Source: an uncultured Eubacteriales bacterium (GTDB lineage Bacteria; Bacillota; Clostridia; Oscillospirales; CAG-272). From it: a DNA stretch of 24,075 bases. Of this stretch, positions 7,244 to 15,101 are shown one piece after another. The translations under genes and the position numbers were made by a program. The notes beneath the pieces are model-generated. The model had not been told where the DNA came from. It did not search any database and saw only the letters and a list, made by a program, of their open reading frames with translations. How positions within the stretch are numbered: position 1 is the stretch's first letter; the number at the start of each line of letters is the position of its first letter. The stretch lies in the NCBI GenBank assembly GCA_934476315.1, contig CAKSNQ010000026.1:1-24075 (forward strand), in the 5' to 3' direction.

Positions 7244-7453
7244 ATGAAGTCTGGAATTCATCCGAATTATGAGGAAGTCGTCATCAGATGCGCGTGCGGC
7301 GAGAGCGTCGTCACCCGTTCGACAAAGGGCGGCGAACTGAGAGTCGATATTTGCTCCAAGTGCCATCCTTTCTTTACCGGCAAGCAGAAGTTTGTTGACG
7401 CAGGCGGTCGGGTCGATAAGTTCAAGAAGAGACTGGCAGCCAGCGGTAAGTGA
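7244..7453 (+). CDS. rpmE: 50S ribosomal protein L31, zinc-binding type
   Basis: The protein has 69 residues and starts MKSGIHPNYEEVVIRCACG. It has the four zinc ligands of the C+ type: C16, C18, C37 and C40 (CAC … CSKC). The C-terminal HPFFTGKQKFVDAGGRVDKF is the conserved L31 signature. L31 sits on the central protuberance of the large subunit and bridges to the small subunit. GAGGTG lies 8 nt before the ATG. It has its own strong promoter and is followed by two hairpins that separate it from hflX. Confidence 0.98.
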   Translation: MKSGIHPNYEEVVIRCACGESVVTRSTKGGELRVDICSKCHPFFTGKQKFVDAGGRVDKFKKRLAASGK

Positions 7454-7495
7454 TTTTTGTCGGTATAGCCGAGAAGGGTCGGAAATCGCAGGATC

Positions 7496-7532
7496 GGGCA
7501 GGACATGCGTTGATAGTGGCGCAGTCCTGCCC
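7496..7532 (+). terminator. Hairpin between rpmE and hflX (terminator or attenuator)
   Basis: GGGCAGGAC (7496-7504) pairs perfectly with GTCCTGCCC (7524-7532), and an inner TGCG/CGCA pair extends the stem. Only a short T-run follows (TGTTTGCG). A second stem, GCGTTC/GAACGC, follows at about 7538-7554. No separate promoter for hflX is evident in the 177-bp gap, so partial termination of the rpmE transcript is the simplest reading. Confidence 0.5.
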
Positions 7533-7630
7533 TGTTTGCGTTCCCGGAGAACGCGACGTGACGCAGGACGAGGAGGACGCACCATGTGCGTCGCCGGTGC
7601 TTTTGATTGGAGAAAGGTGGTCACGGATTT

Positions 7631-8959
7631 ATGAAAGAAACATACGATACCAATGTACTTGAGGAACTGGAGGAGGCGGCGTCGGCAATCCTCGTGGGCG
7701 TGACGGCGCGCGACGGGAACGCGGAGGAAACGGAGCGGGGACTGGACGAGCTTTCGCGCCTCCTTTCCACGGCAGGCGGGACCGTGTTCGCACGGGTTGT
7801 GCAGAACAAGGCGACGTTTGACCCGCGGACGGTAATCGGATCGGGAAAGGTGCAGGAGATTGCGGAGCTTTGCCGGGAGAACGATGTCCGGTTGGTCATC
7901 TTCGATATGGAGTTGTCGCCCGCGCAGATCCGCAATCTGGAGGACGGTTTCGGCGACGGCGTGCGCGTGATCGACCGCTCCATGCTGATTTTGGACATTT
8001 TTGCCCTGCACGCCGTGACGCTGGAGGGCAAGGTGCAGGTGGAGCTGGCACAGCTCCGTTACACCGCGCCGCGTCTGATCGGAAAGGGAACGGAGATGAG
8101 CCGTCTGGGAGGCGGCATCGGTACGCGTGGACCCGGAGAGTCGCGTCTGGAGAGCGACCGACGGCACATGCAACGCCGCATCCGTTCGCTGGAGGCGCAA
8201 CTGGAGGAAATGGAGCGCAACCGCCGCACCATCCGCGCGGCGCGGGACCGCAGTGAGATTTGTCGTGTCGCGCTGGTGGGCTACACCAACGCGGGCAAAT
8301 CCACGCTGCTCAATCGTCTGACCGACGCGGGGATTCTCGCCGAGGACAAGCTGTTTGCCACGCTTGACCCGACCACGCGGCAATATACGCTCCCCGACGG
8401 GGATAAGATTCTTCTGACCGACACGGTCGGCTTCATCCGCAAACTGCCGCACCACCTGGTGGAGGCGTTCCGCTCTACGCTGGAGGAGGCGGCGCTGTGC
8501 GACATTCTGCTCATTCTGATCGACGCCTCCGACCCGGAGTGCCGCGAGCAGTTGGCGTGCACCGAGGCGCTTCTGTCCGAGCTTGGCGCGGGGGACAAGC
8601 CGAAGTTGTACGTGTTCAACCAGTGCGACAAGCCGCAGGCGCGGGAATTGTTCGCTCTGCCGGGACGGTCTGCGGGGCAGGAGGAGGCGGTGTTCATTTC
8701 CGCCAAGACGGGCGAGGGTGTGGACGAGTTGCTCCGACGGCTTCAGTCCCTGGTGCACGCGGGAAAGACCGAGGCGACTTTTGTCATTCCCAATGCCCGT
8801 GCGGGAGCGCTCCAGACGCTGTACGGCGTGGGGGCGGTCATTCTTTCCGTTGATTACGGCGAACAGAGCATCACCGTCCGGGCGGTGGTGGACGATCGCG
8901 TGCGCGGGATGCTGCGCGAGTTTGACACTGAGCCGCCGCGCCGCGGGGAGGACTTCTGA
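7631..8959 (+). CDS. hflX: GTPase HflX
   Basis: The protein has 442 residues. An N-terminal HflX domain (about 18-120) is followed by the glycine-rich GGGIGTRGPGES (160-171), a coiled coil (173-205) and a G domain: P-loop GYTNAGKST (217-225), DPTTR (246-250) and DTVGF (264-268). The usual NKxD motif reads NQCD (330-333), a Lys-to-Gln change. HflX binds the 50S subunit and splits or rescues stalled ribosomes, with heat-stress roles in several bacteria. The frame opens at TTG 7607, but the ATG at 7631 is better, with AAGGTGG 10 nt upstream. The stop TGA overlaps the next gene's ATG (TGATG), so the YigZ-like gene is translationally coupled. Confidence 0.95.
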   Translation: MKETYDTNVLEELEEAASAILVGVTARDGNAEETERGLDELSRLLSTAGGTVFARVVQNKATFDPRTVIGSGKVQEIAELCRENDVRLVIFDMELSPAQIRNLEDGFGDGVRVIDRSMLILDIFALHAVTLEGKVQVELAQLRYTAPRLIGKGTEMSRLGGGIGTRGPGESRLESDRRHMQRRIRSLEAQLEEMERNRRTIRAARDRSEICRVALVGYTNAGKSTLLNRLTDAGILAEDKLFATLDPTTRQYTLPDGDKILLTDTVGFIRKLPHHLVEAFRSTLEEAALCDILLILIDASDPECREQLACTEALLSELGAGDKPKLYVFNQCDKPQARELFALPGRSAGQEEAVFISAKTGEGVDELLRRLQSLVHAGKTEATFVIPNARAGALQTLYGVGAVILSVDYGEQSITVRAVVDDRVRGMLREFDTEPPRRGEDF

Positions 8960-9591
8960 TGGCGGGAACGTATGTGACGCTCCGGGCGCGCGCCGAGGTC
9001 GAATATGAAGAAAAGCGCTCGGTGTTCCTGGGGCTTGCCCTGCCGGTGAAATCCGAGGAGGAGGCGCTGGCGGCAATCCGCGAGCGGCGGGCGCTGATGC
9101 CCGACGCCACGCATCATGTGTTCGGGTACACCATGAAGGGCGGGATTCTGGCGCGGTATTCGGACGACGGCGAGCCGCAGGGAACGGCGGGCATGCCGGT
9201 GCTGGAGACCATCCGGAAATCGGGCGCCGACGACGCTCTGGTCGTTGTGACGCGGTATTTCGGCGGGACACTGCTCGGAGCGGGCGGACTCGTCCGGGCG
9301 TATGCGCACACGGCGCATCTGGCGCTGGAAGCCGCGGGCGTTGCGGTCTTTGAACCGTATGCCGAGCTGTCCCTGACGTGCTCTTACTCGGATTATCAGC
9401 GCTACCTTTCCCAGCTTCCGCGCTTCGGAGCCATCGTGGATGACACGGTGTTTACCGATCGGGTGACGATCGACTTTGCCGTCCGCGCGCCGCTCGCGGG
9501 GGTGGTATGCGCTCTGGTGCGCGAGGTCAGCGCAGGAAACGATACCGTCGTGCGCCGCGGGGAGCGCCTTGACGCGGCGGAGCAGGTATAA
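8959..9591 (+). CDS. YigZ/IMPACT-family protein
   Basis: The protein has 210 residues. The N-terminal UPF0029/IMPACT domain shows EYEEKRSVFLG, DATHHVFGY, YSDDGEPQGTAGMPVLE and the signature RYFGGTLLGAGGLVRAY (about 98-114). A shorter C-terminal DUF1949-type domain follows (about 135-205). Bacterial members are small soluble proteins; structures suggest nucleic-acid or ribosome binding, and eukaryotic IMPACT regulates the Gcn2 kinase. The biochemical role in bacteria is not settled. The ATG overlaps the hflX stop by one base, which ties it to hflX and fits a role near translation. A stem-loop group follows at about 9604-9699. Confidence 0.92.
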   Translation: MAGTYVTLRARAEVEYEEKRSVFLGLALPVKSEEEALAAIRERRALMPDATHHVFGYTMKGGILARYSDDGEPQGTAGMPVLETIRKSGADDALVVVTRYFGGTLLGAGGLVRAYAHTAHLALEAAGVAVFEPYAELSLTCSYSDYQRYLSQLPRFGAIVDDTVFTDRVTIDFAVRAPLAGVVCALVREVSAGNDTVVRRGERLDAAEQV

Positions 9592-9660
9592 AATGAAAGA
9601 GGGATTGACGTGCTTTGCGCGTCAGCCCCTGCGGGAACTCCGGTCGGAATCCCGGCGTTT

Positions 9661-9699
9661 GGGGTGTGAAAAAACTCAATTTGCGTTTTTTCACGCCCC
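9661..9699. terminator. A-tract stem-loop between convergent genes
   Basis: GGGGTGTGAAAAAAC (9661-9675) pairs with GTTTTTTCACGCCCC (9685-9699), with one T-G pair. It lies 11 bp beyond the 3' end of the minus-strand lipoprotein gene and 70 bp beyond the YigZ gene. A smaller stem around GACG…CGTC (about 9606-9622) lies just after the YigZ stop. Same family as the stem-loops at 1012, 1177 and 18745. Confidence 0.6.
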
Positions 9700-9709
9700 T
9701 TTTCATACA

Positions 9710-11881
9710 TTATTTTGCGCGCATGCCGGAGATCCGGGCAATCTCGTAGAGCATCCAGCTTGCCTGCTCCTGGTTGGCGGAGTCGTGCAGATCGCCGTTG
9801 ATGACCCACACCTCGGGGTAGGTCTGCCGCGACCACTCGTCCACAAAGGCGAGCATATCCGCAAGGCGCTCGGTATTGCCCGTCTGCCACAGGTAGTGAA
9901 GCTCCCACGCGAGCCCCTTGCCGATGACGTGACTGCCGTGCGAGAGCACGTTGTCATCCTCATCCAGCGTGACAACCACGGCGAGCATGTCGTGACCGCC
10001 GTAGTTATCCGTGCCGTACTTGAGGTACATCTCATAGGTGTTCGCCATGATCTCCGCGTTCGTCGCGTACCAGTCGGCGGCGAGCGGCGCCAGGCTGACA
10101 AACGAAAAGCCCTTATAGACCTTGCCTCCCTCGTCCAGCGCAATCAGCTCGGTGTAAATGGTCTTTCCGTGGAACTCGCAGGTCAGGTTCTCGTGAACTG
10201 CGTGGGCAATGGTGTCCGCCAGCGTCGAGAAATTCTCCGCGTCCTCCTTGTAGCCAAGCCGCTTTGCCACCGCGGACATTTTGTGGAATGCCTCGGAAGC
10301 GAAACAGTTGGTAATCAGATCGTAGTCGTCCCAGTAGCGACCGTTGCGGGAATGCTCGTAGTTGGGGTTGCGGAGCAGACCGCTCTCGGCGAAGTAGCCG
10401 TTTTCCTCCGCGGTGAAGTAGAGGGCGTAGTCGCGCATGAGCGGGTAGGCGGCGCGCGTCAGCTCGTCGTCCCCGTCCGCTTGCAGAGCGTAGATGGCGT
10501 AGGCGTTGACCAGCATGTAGTTGCCGTCCACCTGAATTTTGCGGGAGTAGGGGGCGGGGTCGGAGATGTTGGCGCGGTAGTAAAGATCATTTTCCGACGG
10601 ACCGTACCAGACGACCCGGTCGGCACAACCGGCGCTGATCTCCACGGTGTAGTCCGCGTCCGCATCGGTCTCCGTGACGGGCAGACAGAAAAGAAAGTCC
10701 ACAGGGGCGGCTTGCTCGCTGAGTGTCGAGATGCGGCGCGTCAGCGTGTCCACGACGACATCGCCTTTTTTCAGCGTGACGGTATAGGTTTCATCCGCGG
10801 CGGGAGTGCCGTTTGCCGAGAGGTACAGCCGCAGACCGGTCACGTACTTGTCGCGCAGGTCGCGGTGCAATGACCGGCTGACCGGGATCTTCCCGACCGA
10901 TGCACCGTAGGAAAGCGCGGGCAGGGAAGCGTCCGGGTCCTCGGTGACGGTGCTGGTCGCGCACACCTTGAACGCCATGGCGCCCCCTTGCTTGCGCCAG
11001 CCGCCGTACGCCGCCAGGTCGTAGTTGTAGGAAGCGGGGGCGGTGTTGAGCTTGCCCATGACGACAACATTGCCGTTCGCCTCGGCGTCAATGGTGAAGT
11101 AGTAGGTGCTGTTTTTCTTCACCGTGAGCGGCTTCTCAAAGCGAAACGTGACCCAGCCGGCTTCCGCCTTGGAGAAGGCGTACTCGCAGGAGCCGACCGA
11201 GGCGTCGTCCGGCGCGGTGCCGACCGACAGGCGGAGCTTGCCGCTGTTTGCGGGAATTTTCATGGAGACGGAGATTTCTGCGATGGTGTCGGACAGGGCG
11301 GTAAAGGACTGCGCCGCGCGGTTGGTCGGCGACGTGATTCTGTACAGCGCTGTGGAGGAGTCGGTCTGCGCGACCGTCGTCTCTCGGGCATCGGAAGATT
11401 TCATCACCTCGCCGCGGACGGAATCGTACACCGCCTCCGCCGTGAGCGGGTTCATGATATGGACGGAAAAGTCCGCGCCGATCGCCTTGTGATAGGCGAC
11501 CATGTAGCGCAGGACGCGCTCCGCCTGCGCGACGTCGCCGTTGGCGAGATGCGCCATTGCCTGGATGGAGGCATCGCGCACGAACATGCCGACGTAGGCG
11601 CCGGTCAGCGAGGTCTGCGCGTATCCGTTCTCCAGCAGACGGTCGAGAAGGGTCTGGTAGGTGGCGCGGTACAGCTCTTTGCTTTTTTCGGAAAGTTCAA
11701 TGGGTTTCATAGGTTCCTCCTTGCCGGGATCATTCGGGTTTTCTGGGTTTTCCGGATTGTCCGGGTTCCCGGGGGTATCCGGTGTGTTCGGGTTTTCCGG
11801 GGGACGCGGTGTCTGACATCCCATCAGGAACAGACAGACGACCAGCGCGACGCACAGCCGGTGCAGATGGCGTAGTTTCAT
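9710..11881 (-). CDS. Secreted lipoprotein with a six-hairpin glycosidase-like domain, 723 aa
   Basis: A lipoprotein signal peptide ends in LMGC (19-22), and residues 23-57 are a Pro/Asn/Asp/Glu-rich linker. The rest looks like an (alpha/alpha) toroid split in two: helices from 60-155 (GAYVGMFVRDASIQAMAHLA; VLRYMVAYHKAIG) and 449-720 (QVDGNYMLVNAYAIYAL, YWDDYDLITNCFASEAF, WVINGDLHDSANQEQ). Between them, about 175-435 is beta-rich and reads as two sandwich modules. This suggests a surface-anchored glycan-degrading enzyme, but I cannot name the GH family or the acid/base pair. The start at 11881 gives a full lipobox; AAAGGA lies 12 nt upstream and a consensus promoter further up. Codon 58 is an ATG with a perfect ribosome site, which could yield a 666-aa cytoplasmic form. 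Confidence 0.65.
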   Translation of the reverse strand: MKLRHLHRLCVALVVCLFLMGCQTPRPPENPNTPDTPGNPDNPENPENPNDPGKEEPMKPIELSEKSKELYRATYQTLLDRLLENGYAQTSLTGAYVGMFVRDASIQAMAHLANGDVAQAERVLRYMVAYHKAIGADFSVHIMNPLTAEAVYDSVRGEVMKSSDARETTVAQTDSSTALYRITSPTNRAAQSFTALSDTIAEISVSMKIPANSGKLRLSVGTAPDDASVGSCEYAFSKAEAGWVTFRFEKPLTVKKNSTYYFTIDAEANGNVVVMGKLNTAPASYNYDLAAYGGWRKQGGAMAFKVCATSTVTEDPDASLPALSYGASVGKIPVSRSLHRDLRDKYVTGLRLYLSANGTPAADETYTVTLKKGDVVVDTLTRRISTLSEQAAPVDFLFCLPVTETDADADYTVEISAGCADRVVWYGPSENDLYYRANISDPAPYSRKIQVDGNYMLVNAYAIYALQADGDDELTRAAYPLMRDYALYFTAEENGYFAESGLLRNPNYEHSRNGRYWDDYDLITNCFASEAFHKMSAVAKRLGYKEDAENFSTLADTIAHAVHENLTCEFHGKTIYTELIALDEGGKVYKGFSFVSLAPLAADWYATNAEIMANTYEMYLKYGTDNYGGHDMLAVVVTLDEDDNVLSHGSHVIGKGLAWELHYLWQTGNTERLADMLAFVDEWSRQTYPEVWVINGDLHDSANQEQASWMLYEIARISGMRAK
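11710..11722 (-). promoter_or_regulatory. Internal ribosome site and ATG inside the lipoprotein gene
   Basis: On the minus strand AAGGAGG (11716-11722) stands 5 nt before an in-frame ATG (11708-11710, codon 58), right after the signal peptide and linker. It is a stronger site than the one in front of the annotated start. Translation from here would give a 666-residue form without signal peptide. Confidence 0.45.
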
Positions 11882-11924
11882 GGGTGAAATGTTCCTTTCA
11901 AGTGGTGTGATGACAACTGTACGG

Positions 11925-11953
11925 ATTGTACCACAAAAAGCGGATTTTGTCAA
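11925..11953 (-). promoter_or_regulatory. Sigma-A promoter of the lipoprotein glycosidase gene
   Basis: On the minus strand: TTGACA (11948-11953), 17 bp, TACAAT (11925-11930), with TGG making an extended -10. The start near 11918 gives a leader of about 37 nt, so the gene is expressed from the 11881 start and the internal site is in the same transcript. Confidence 0.8.
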
Positions 11954-12052
11954 TACGCCCGCCAACTTCGGTTTGCAAAGACAGAAGGGCTCGCACGCGC
12001 AGGGTGCGGACGGTTCTGAAAAAGCAGAAAGAGGCGCCCGTTGGTCGTCCTC

Positions 12053-12134
12053 CGGAAAATTTTTTGTGAAAAAAAGTATTTTTCCGCATTTTTGCGTATA
12101 TTAAATACGATAAATGTAAAACGGACAACGTTTT
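12053..12134. repeat. A/T-rich nested inverted repeats upstream of dgt
   Basis: CGGAAAA (12053-12059) and TTTTCCG (12080-12086) enclose a T6-GTG-A7 segment; next come CGTAT/ATACG (about 12096-12110) and AAAACG/CGTTTT (about 12118-12134). The base composition is much more A+T-rich than its surroundings. The dgt promoter must be here or close by, but I see no good -35/-10 pair. Confidence 0.35.
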
Positions 12135-12165
12135 GCCCGAAACATACGGATGCGGAGGTGTGTAC

Positions 12166-13179
12166 ATGACCGGTGGCGTCGAAGCGTATCTTTCCTTTGA
12201 GCGGCAGTGGCTCTCTCCGTATGCCGCGCTGACCGAAAATACACGGGGCAGGGATTTTCCGAGCACCCCCTGTGAGAGCCGCACGGAGTATCAGCGCGAT
12301 CGCGACCGGATCATTCACTGCCAGTCCTTCCGCCGTCTGATGCACAAGACGCAGGTGTTCCTGGCGCCGATCGGAGATCATTACCGTACCCGCCTGACCC
12401 ACACGCTGGAGGTCACGCAGATCGCGCGGACGCTGGCGCGGGCGTTGCGCCTCAACGAGGACCTGACCGAGGCGATCGCACTGGGTCACGACCTCGGTCA
12501 CACGCCGTTCGGTCATGCGGGCGAGCAGGCGATGCGGGAGTGCTACGATCCGGAATTTGCCCACTACAAACAGAGTCTGCGCGTGGTGGAGCGGCTGGAG
12601 AAAAACGGCAAGGGGCTGAACCTGACCTGGGAGGTGCGCGACGGCATCGTCAACCACACCGGTTCTCACCGCGCGGCGACGCGGGAGGGGATTTTGGTCA
12701 AGTATGCCGACCGGATCGCATATATCAACCACGACATTGACGACGCTTGCCGGGCGGGGATTCTGCGCCCCGAGGATGTCCCGGCGGATTTGCGTCGCGT
12801 GCTCGGTGAGACGCACTCGGCGCGCATCAACACTATGGTGTCCTCGCTGATCCGGTGCAGTACCGACAGCCCGGAGATTTCCATGGAGCCCTCGGTGGAG
12901 GAGGCGACCATGAGGTTGCGCGATTTTCTGTACGAGAGCGTATACTACAACCCCATCGCCAAATCGCAGGAAACGAAATCACAGCAGCTTTTGGTGCGGC
13001 TGTTCGGGTATTTTGTCAAGCACCCGCACAAGATGCCGGCGCTCTATCGCGACAACACGGAGCGCGAGCCGGTCGAGCGGTGCGTGTGCGACTTTTTGTC
13101 GGGTATGACCGACCGCTATGCGATCGAGACGTTCCGCGAGCTGTATGTGCCGCAGGTGTGGCGCGGATTGTCCACTTGA
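12166..13179 (+). CDS. dgt: Deoxyguanosinetriphosphate triphosphohydrolase family (HD) protein
   Basis: The protein has 337 residues. The HD metal site is clear: RTRLTHTLEV (H79), ALGHDLGHTPFGHAG (H108, D109) and YADRIAYINHDIDD for the last aspartate. Family members hydrolyse dNTPs to the deoxynucleoside and tripolyphosphate, controlling dNTP pools or removing damaged nucleotides. Substrate preference is not readable; the short Firmicutes forms are not always dGTP-specific. The frame extends up to TTG 12133, but ATG 12166 has GGAGGTG 6 nt before it and gives the usual N-terminus. It is followed by dnaG after 120 bp without a terminator, so dgt-dnaG-rpoD is probably one unit, an arrangement common in Clostridia. 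Confidence 0.93.
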   Translation: MTGGVEAYLSFERQWLSPYAALTENTRGRDFPSTPCESRTEYQRDRDRIIHCQSFRRLMHKTQVFLAPIGDHYRTRLTHTLEVTQIARTLARALRLNEDLTEAIALGHDLGHTPFGHAGEQAMRECYDPEFAHYKQSLRVVERLEKNGKGLNLTWEVRDGIVNHTGSHRAATREGILVKYADRIAYINHDIDDACRAGILRPEDVPADLRRVLGETHSARINTMVSSLIRCSTDSPEISMEPSVEEATMRLRDFLYESVYYNPIAKSQETKSQQLLVRLFGYFVKHPHKMPALYRDNTEREPVERCVCDFLSGMTDRYAIETFRELYVPQVWRGLST

Positions 13180-13208
13180 CGTCCGGTTGCCCGGCGGATT
13201 GCCCCCGT

Positions 13209-13246
13209 CCGACGAGGTGGTGAGACGACCGATGGACGATCGTCGG
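13209..13246 (+). repeat. Inverted repeat in the dgt-dnaG gap
   Basis: CCGACGA (13209-13215) is inversely repeated as TCGTCGG (13240-13246), 24 nt apart. There is no T-run, so it is not a terminator. It may be chance in G+C-rich DNA, or an RNA structure ahead of dnaG. Confidence 0.25.
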
Positions 13247-13299
13247 AGCGACAGATGCGGTGCGGCGGGCACAAACTATTCGGAAAGGAGGAGGAGCGT

Positions 13300-15075
13300 A
13301 TGCCGATGATTCCGCGCGAGGTGATTGACGAAATCGTCGCGCGTAATGACATTGAATCGGTGGTTGGGTCGTATGTTACCCTCAAGCGTGCCGGTTCCAA
13401 CATGGTAGGGCTTTGTCCGTTCCACAACGAACGCTCGCCGTCCTTTACGGTGTTCCCGGGCAGTCAGAGCTTTTATTGCTTCGGTTGCGGCGCGGGCGGC
13501 GGCGTGATTACCTTTGTTGAGCGGGCGGAAAATCTGGATTTTGTCAGCGCCGTCGAGTTTCTGGCGAACCGCGCGGGCATTTCCATCCCGCAGACGGGCG
13601 AGCAGACCGCGGCGGGCGGCGTTTCGCGACGTCGGGTGCTGGATATGAACCTTGCGGCGGCGAAATTCTTCCGTCAGTGCCTGTTTGACCCGCAGATCGG
13701 CGGGGAGGGCATGCGGTATCTCGCCGAGGAGCGGCGGCTTTCGGGCGCGACGATCAAGCATTTCGGGCTGGGCTTTGCTCCGAACAGCTTTGGATTGCTC
13801 CACGACGAGCTGCGACGCGCCGGTTTTACGGACGAGGAGATGATCGCCGGCTTCCTCTGTGGCAAGAGTCAGAAGACAGGACGCCCGTACGACTATTTCC
13901 GCAACCGCGTCATGTTTCCCATTATCGATACCTCGGGAAATGTCGTTGCGTTCGGCGGGCGGGTTATGGATGACAGCAAGCCGAAGTATCTGAATTCCTC
14001 GGATACGCCGGCGTTCAAGAAAAGCAAGCACCTGTTCGCACTGAATTTTGCACGGTCGCACTGCGCCGAAACCATGATTCTGTGCGAGGGATATATGGAC
14101 GTCATCGCCTTGCACGCCGCCGGCTTTGAAAACGCGGTGGCGACGCTCGGCACGGCAATCACGCCCGATCAGGCACGGATTTTTGCACGGTACACCAAGC
14201 AGGTCGTCATTTCCTACGACAGTGACGAGGCGGGGCAGCGCGCCGCCAACCGCGCCATGCAGCTCTTCGGCGAGGTCGGTCTGGAGGTGCGCGTGCTTAA
14301 GGTGCCGGACGCCAAGGACCCCGACGAGTACATAAAAAAATTCGGCGCGGATGCGTTCCGTCGCGTTCTGAACGGAAGCCGCACCGGGTTTGCCTACAAG
14401 ATGGAAAATATCATTTCCAAATATAATCCCGCGCTTCCGGAGGATAAAATCCGGGCAGGGAACGAGTGTTGCCGCATGATCGCGGAGTATCCGTCCGCTG
14501 TGGAGCGCGAGGTCTACATCGGGCAGATTGCCACGGCACTGTCCCTCCCGACGGAAGTTTTGCGCAACCAAGTTCAGCAGAACCTGCGCCGCCGGACCCG
14601 GGAACAGCGTGAACAGGAAAAACGCGAGGCGCAGGCGTCCATACGCAACATCGGCGACCGCATCAACCCCGACGCCATCCGCAATGTGCAGGCGTCGGCG
14701 GCGGAGGAAACCATTCTCGGACTGATGCTCCTGCGTCCCGAAAACCGTTCCGCCGTGGCAAAACGCCGCGTCGCTCTGGACGCCGGGGACTTCTTCACCG
14801 CGTTCGGCAGGCGGGTGTTTGAGGCGATTCTCACCCTTGAGAACAGCGAGGAGGGCTTCTCCATAACCATGCTGGAGCAGATGTTTTCGCCGGATGAGAT
14901 GGGGCGGATTCAGCAGATGCTCATGAAGCGGCAGGTTCTGGAGGAAAACGGCGACGCGGTGTTTGCCGCCGCCATCGAGACCCTGCGGACAGCGATACAG
15001 CGACACGCGGACAGCCGAAGCGGCGACGCGGTGTCGGCGATTGAAAATATATTGGCACGGAAAGCGAAAAAGTGA
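13300..15075 (+). CDS. dnaG: DNA primase DnaG
   Basis: The protein has 591 residues. The CHC2 zinc finger uses C39, H42, C60 and C63 (LCPFHNERSPSF … FYCFGCGAGGG). The RNA polymerase/TOPRIM core follows, with ILCEGYMDVIALHAAG (EGYMD 263-267) and VISYDSDEAGQRAANRA (DSDEAG 307-312), the metal-binding acids. The last 200 residues form the less conserved helicase-binding region. DnaG makes the RNA primers for chromosomal replication with the replicative helicase. The start is ATG 13300 with AAAGGAGG 8 nt upstream; the frame opens 15 codons earlier, but without a matching site or homology. The stop TGA overlaps the GTG of a possible earlier rpoD start. Confidence 0.98.
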   Translation: MPMIPREVIDEIVARNDIESVVGSYVTLKRAGSNMVGLCPFHNERSPSFTVFPGSQSFYCFGCGAGGGVITFVERAENLDFVSAVEFLANRAGISIPQTGEQTAAGGVSRRRVLDMNLAAAKFFRQCLFDPQIGGEGMRYLAEERRLSGATIKHFGLGFAPNSFGLLHDELRRAGFTDEEMIAGFLCGKSQKTGRPYDYFRNRVMFPIIDTSGNVVAFGGRVMDDSKPKYLNSSDTPAFKKSKHLFALNFARSHCAETMILCEGYMDVIALHAAGFENAVATLGTAITPDQARIFARYTKQVVISYDSDEAGQRAANRAMQLFGEVGLEVRVLKVPDAKDPDEYIKKFGADAFRRVLNGSRTGFAYKMENIISKYNPALPEDKIRAGNECCRMIAEYPSAVEREVYIGQIATALSLPTEVLRNQVQQNLRRRTREQREQEKREAQASIRNIGDRINPDAIRNVQASAAEETILGLMLLRPENRSAVAKRRVALDAGDFFTAFGRRVFEAILTLENSEEGFSITMLEQMFSPDEMGRIQQMLMKRQVLEENGDAVFAAAIETLRTAIQRHADSRSGDAVSAIENILARKAKK

Positions 15076-15101
15076 ACGAAAGAAAGGATACCCGATTACT
15101 T

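Noticed and set aside
7154..9271. 705-codon open frame on the minus strand across rpmE, hflX and the YigZ gene
   Set aside because: It crosses three well-supported plus-strand genes and their promoters. Its translation is Arg/His/Pro-rich without any known motif.
9476..10873. 465-codon plus-strand open frame opposite the lipoprotein glycosidase and overlapping the YigZ gene
   Set aside because: It runs through the terminator region and opposite a gene with a clear signal peptide and promoter. No ribosome site or domain is visible.
11722..11815. Tandem-like repeat in the lipoprotein gene, considered as a repeat array or CRISPR
   Set aside because: It is the Pro/Asn/Asp/Glu linker after the lipobox. 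The periodicity comes from repeated short amino-acid units, with no spacers.
13276..15006. 576-codon open frame opposite dnaG
   Set aside because: Antisense shadow of DNA primase, whose zinc finger and TOPRIM motifs are unambiguous.
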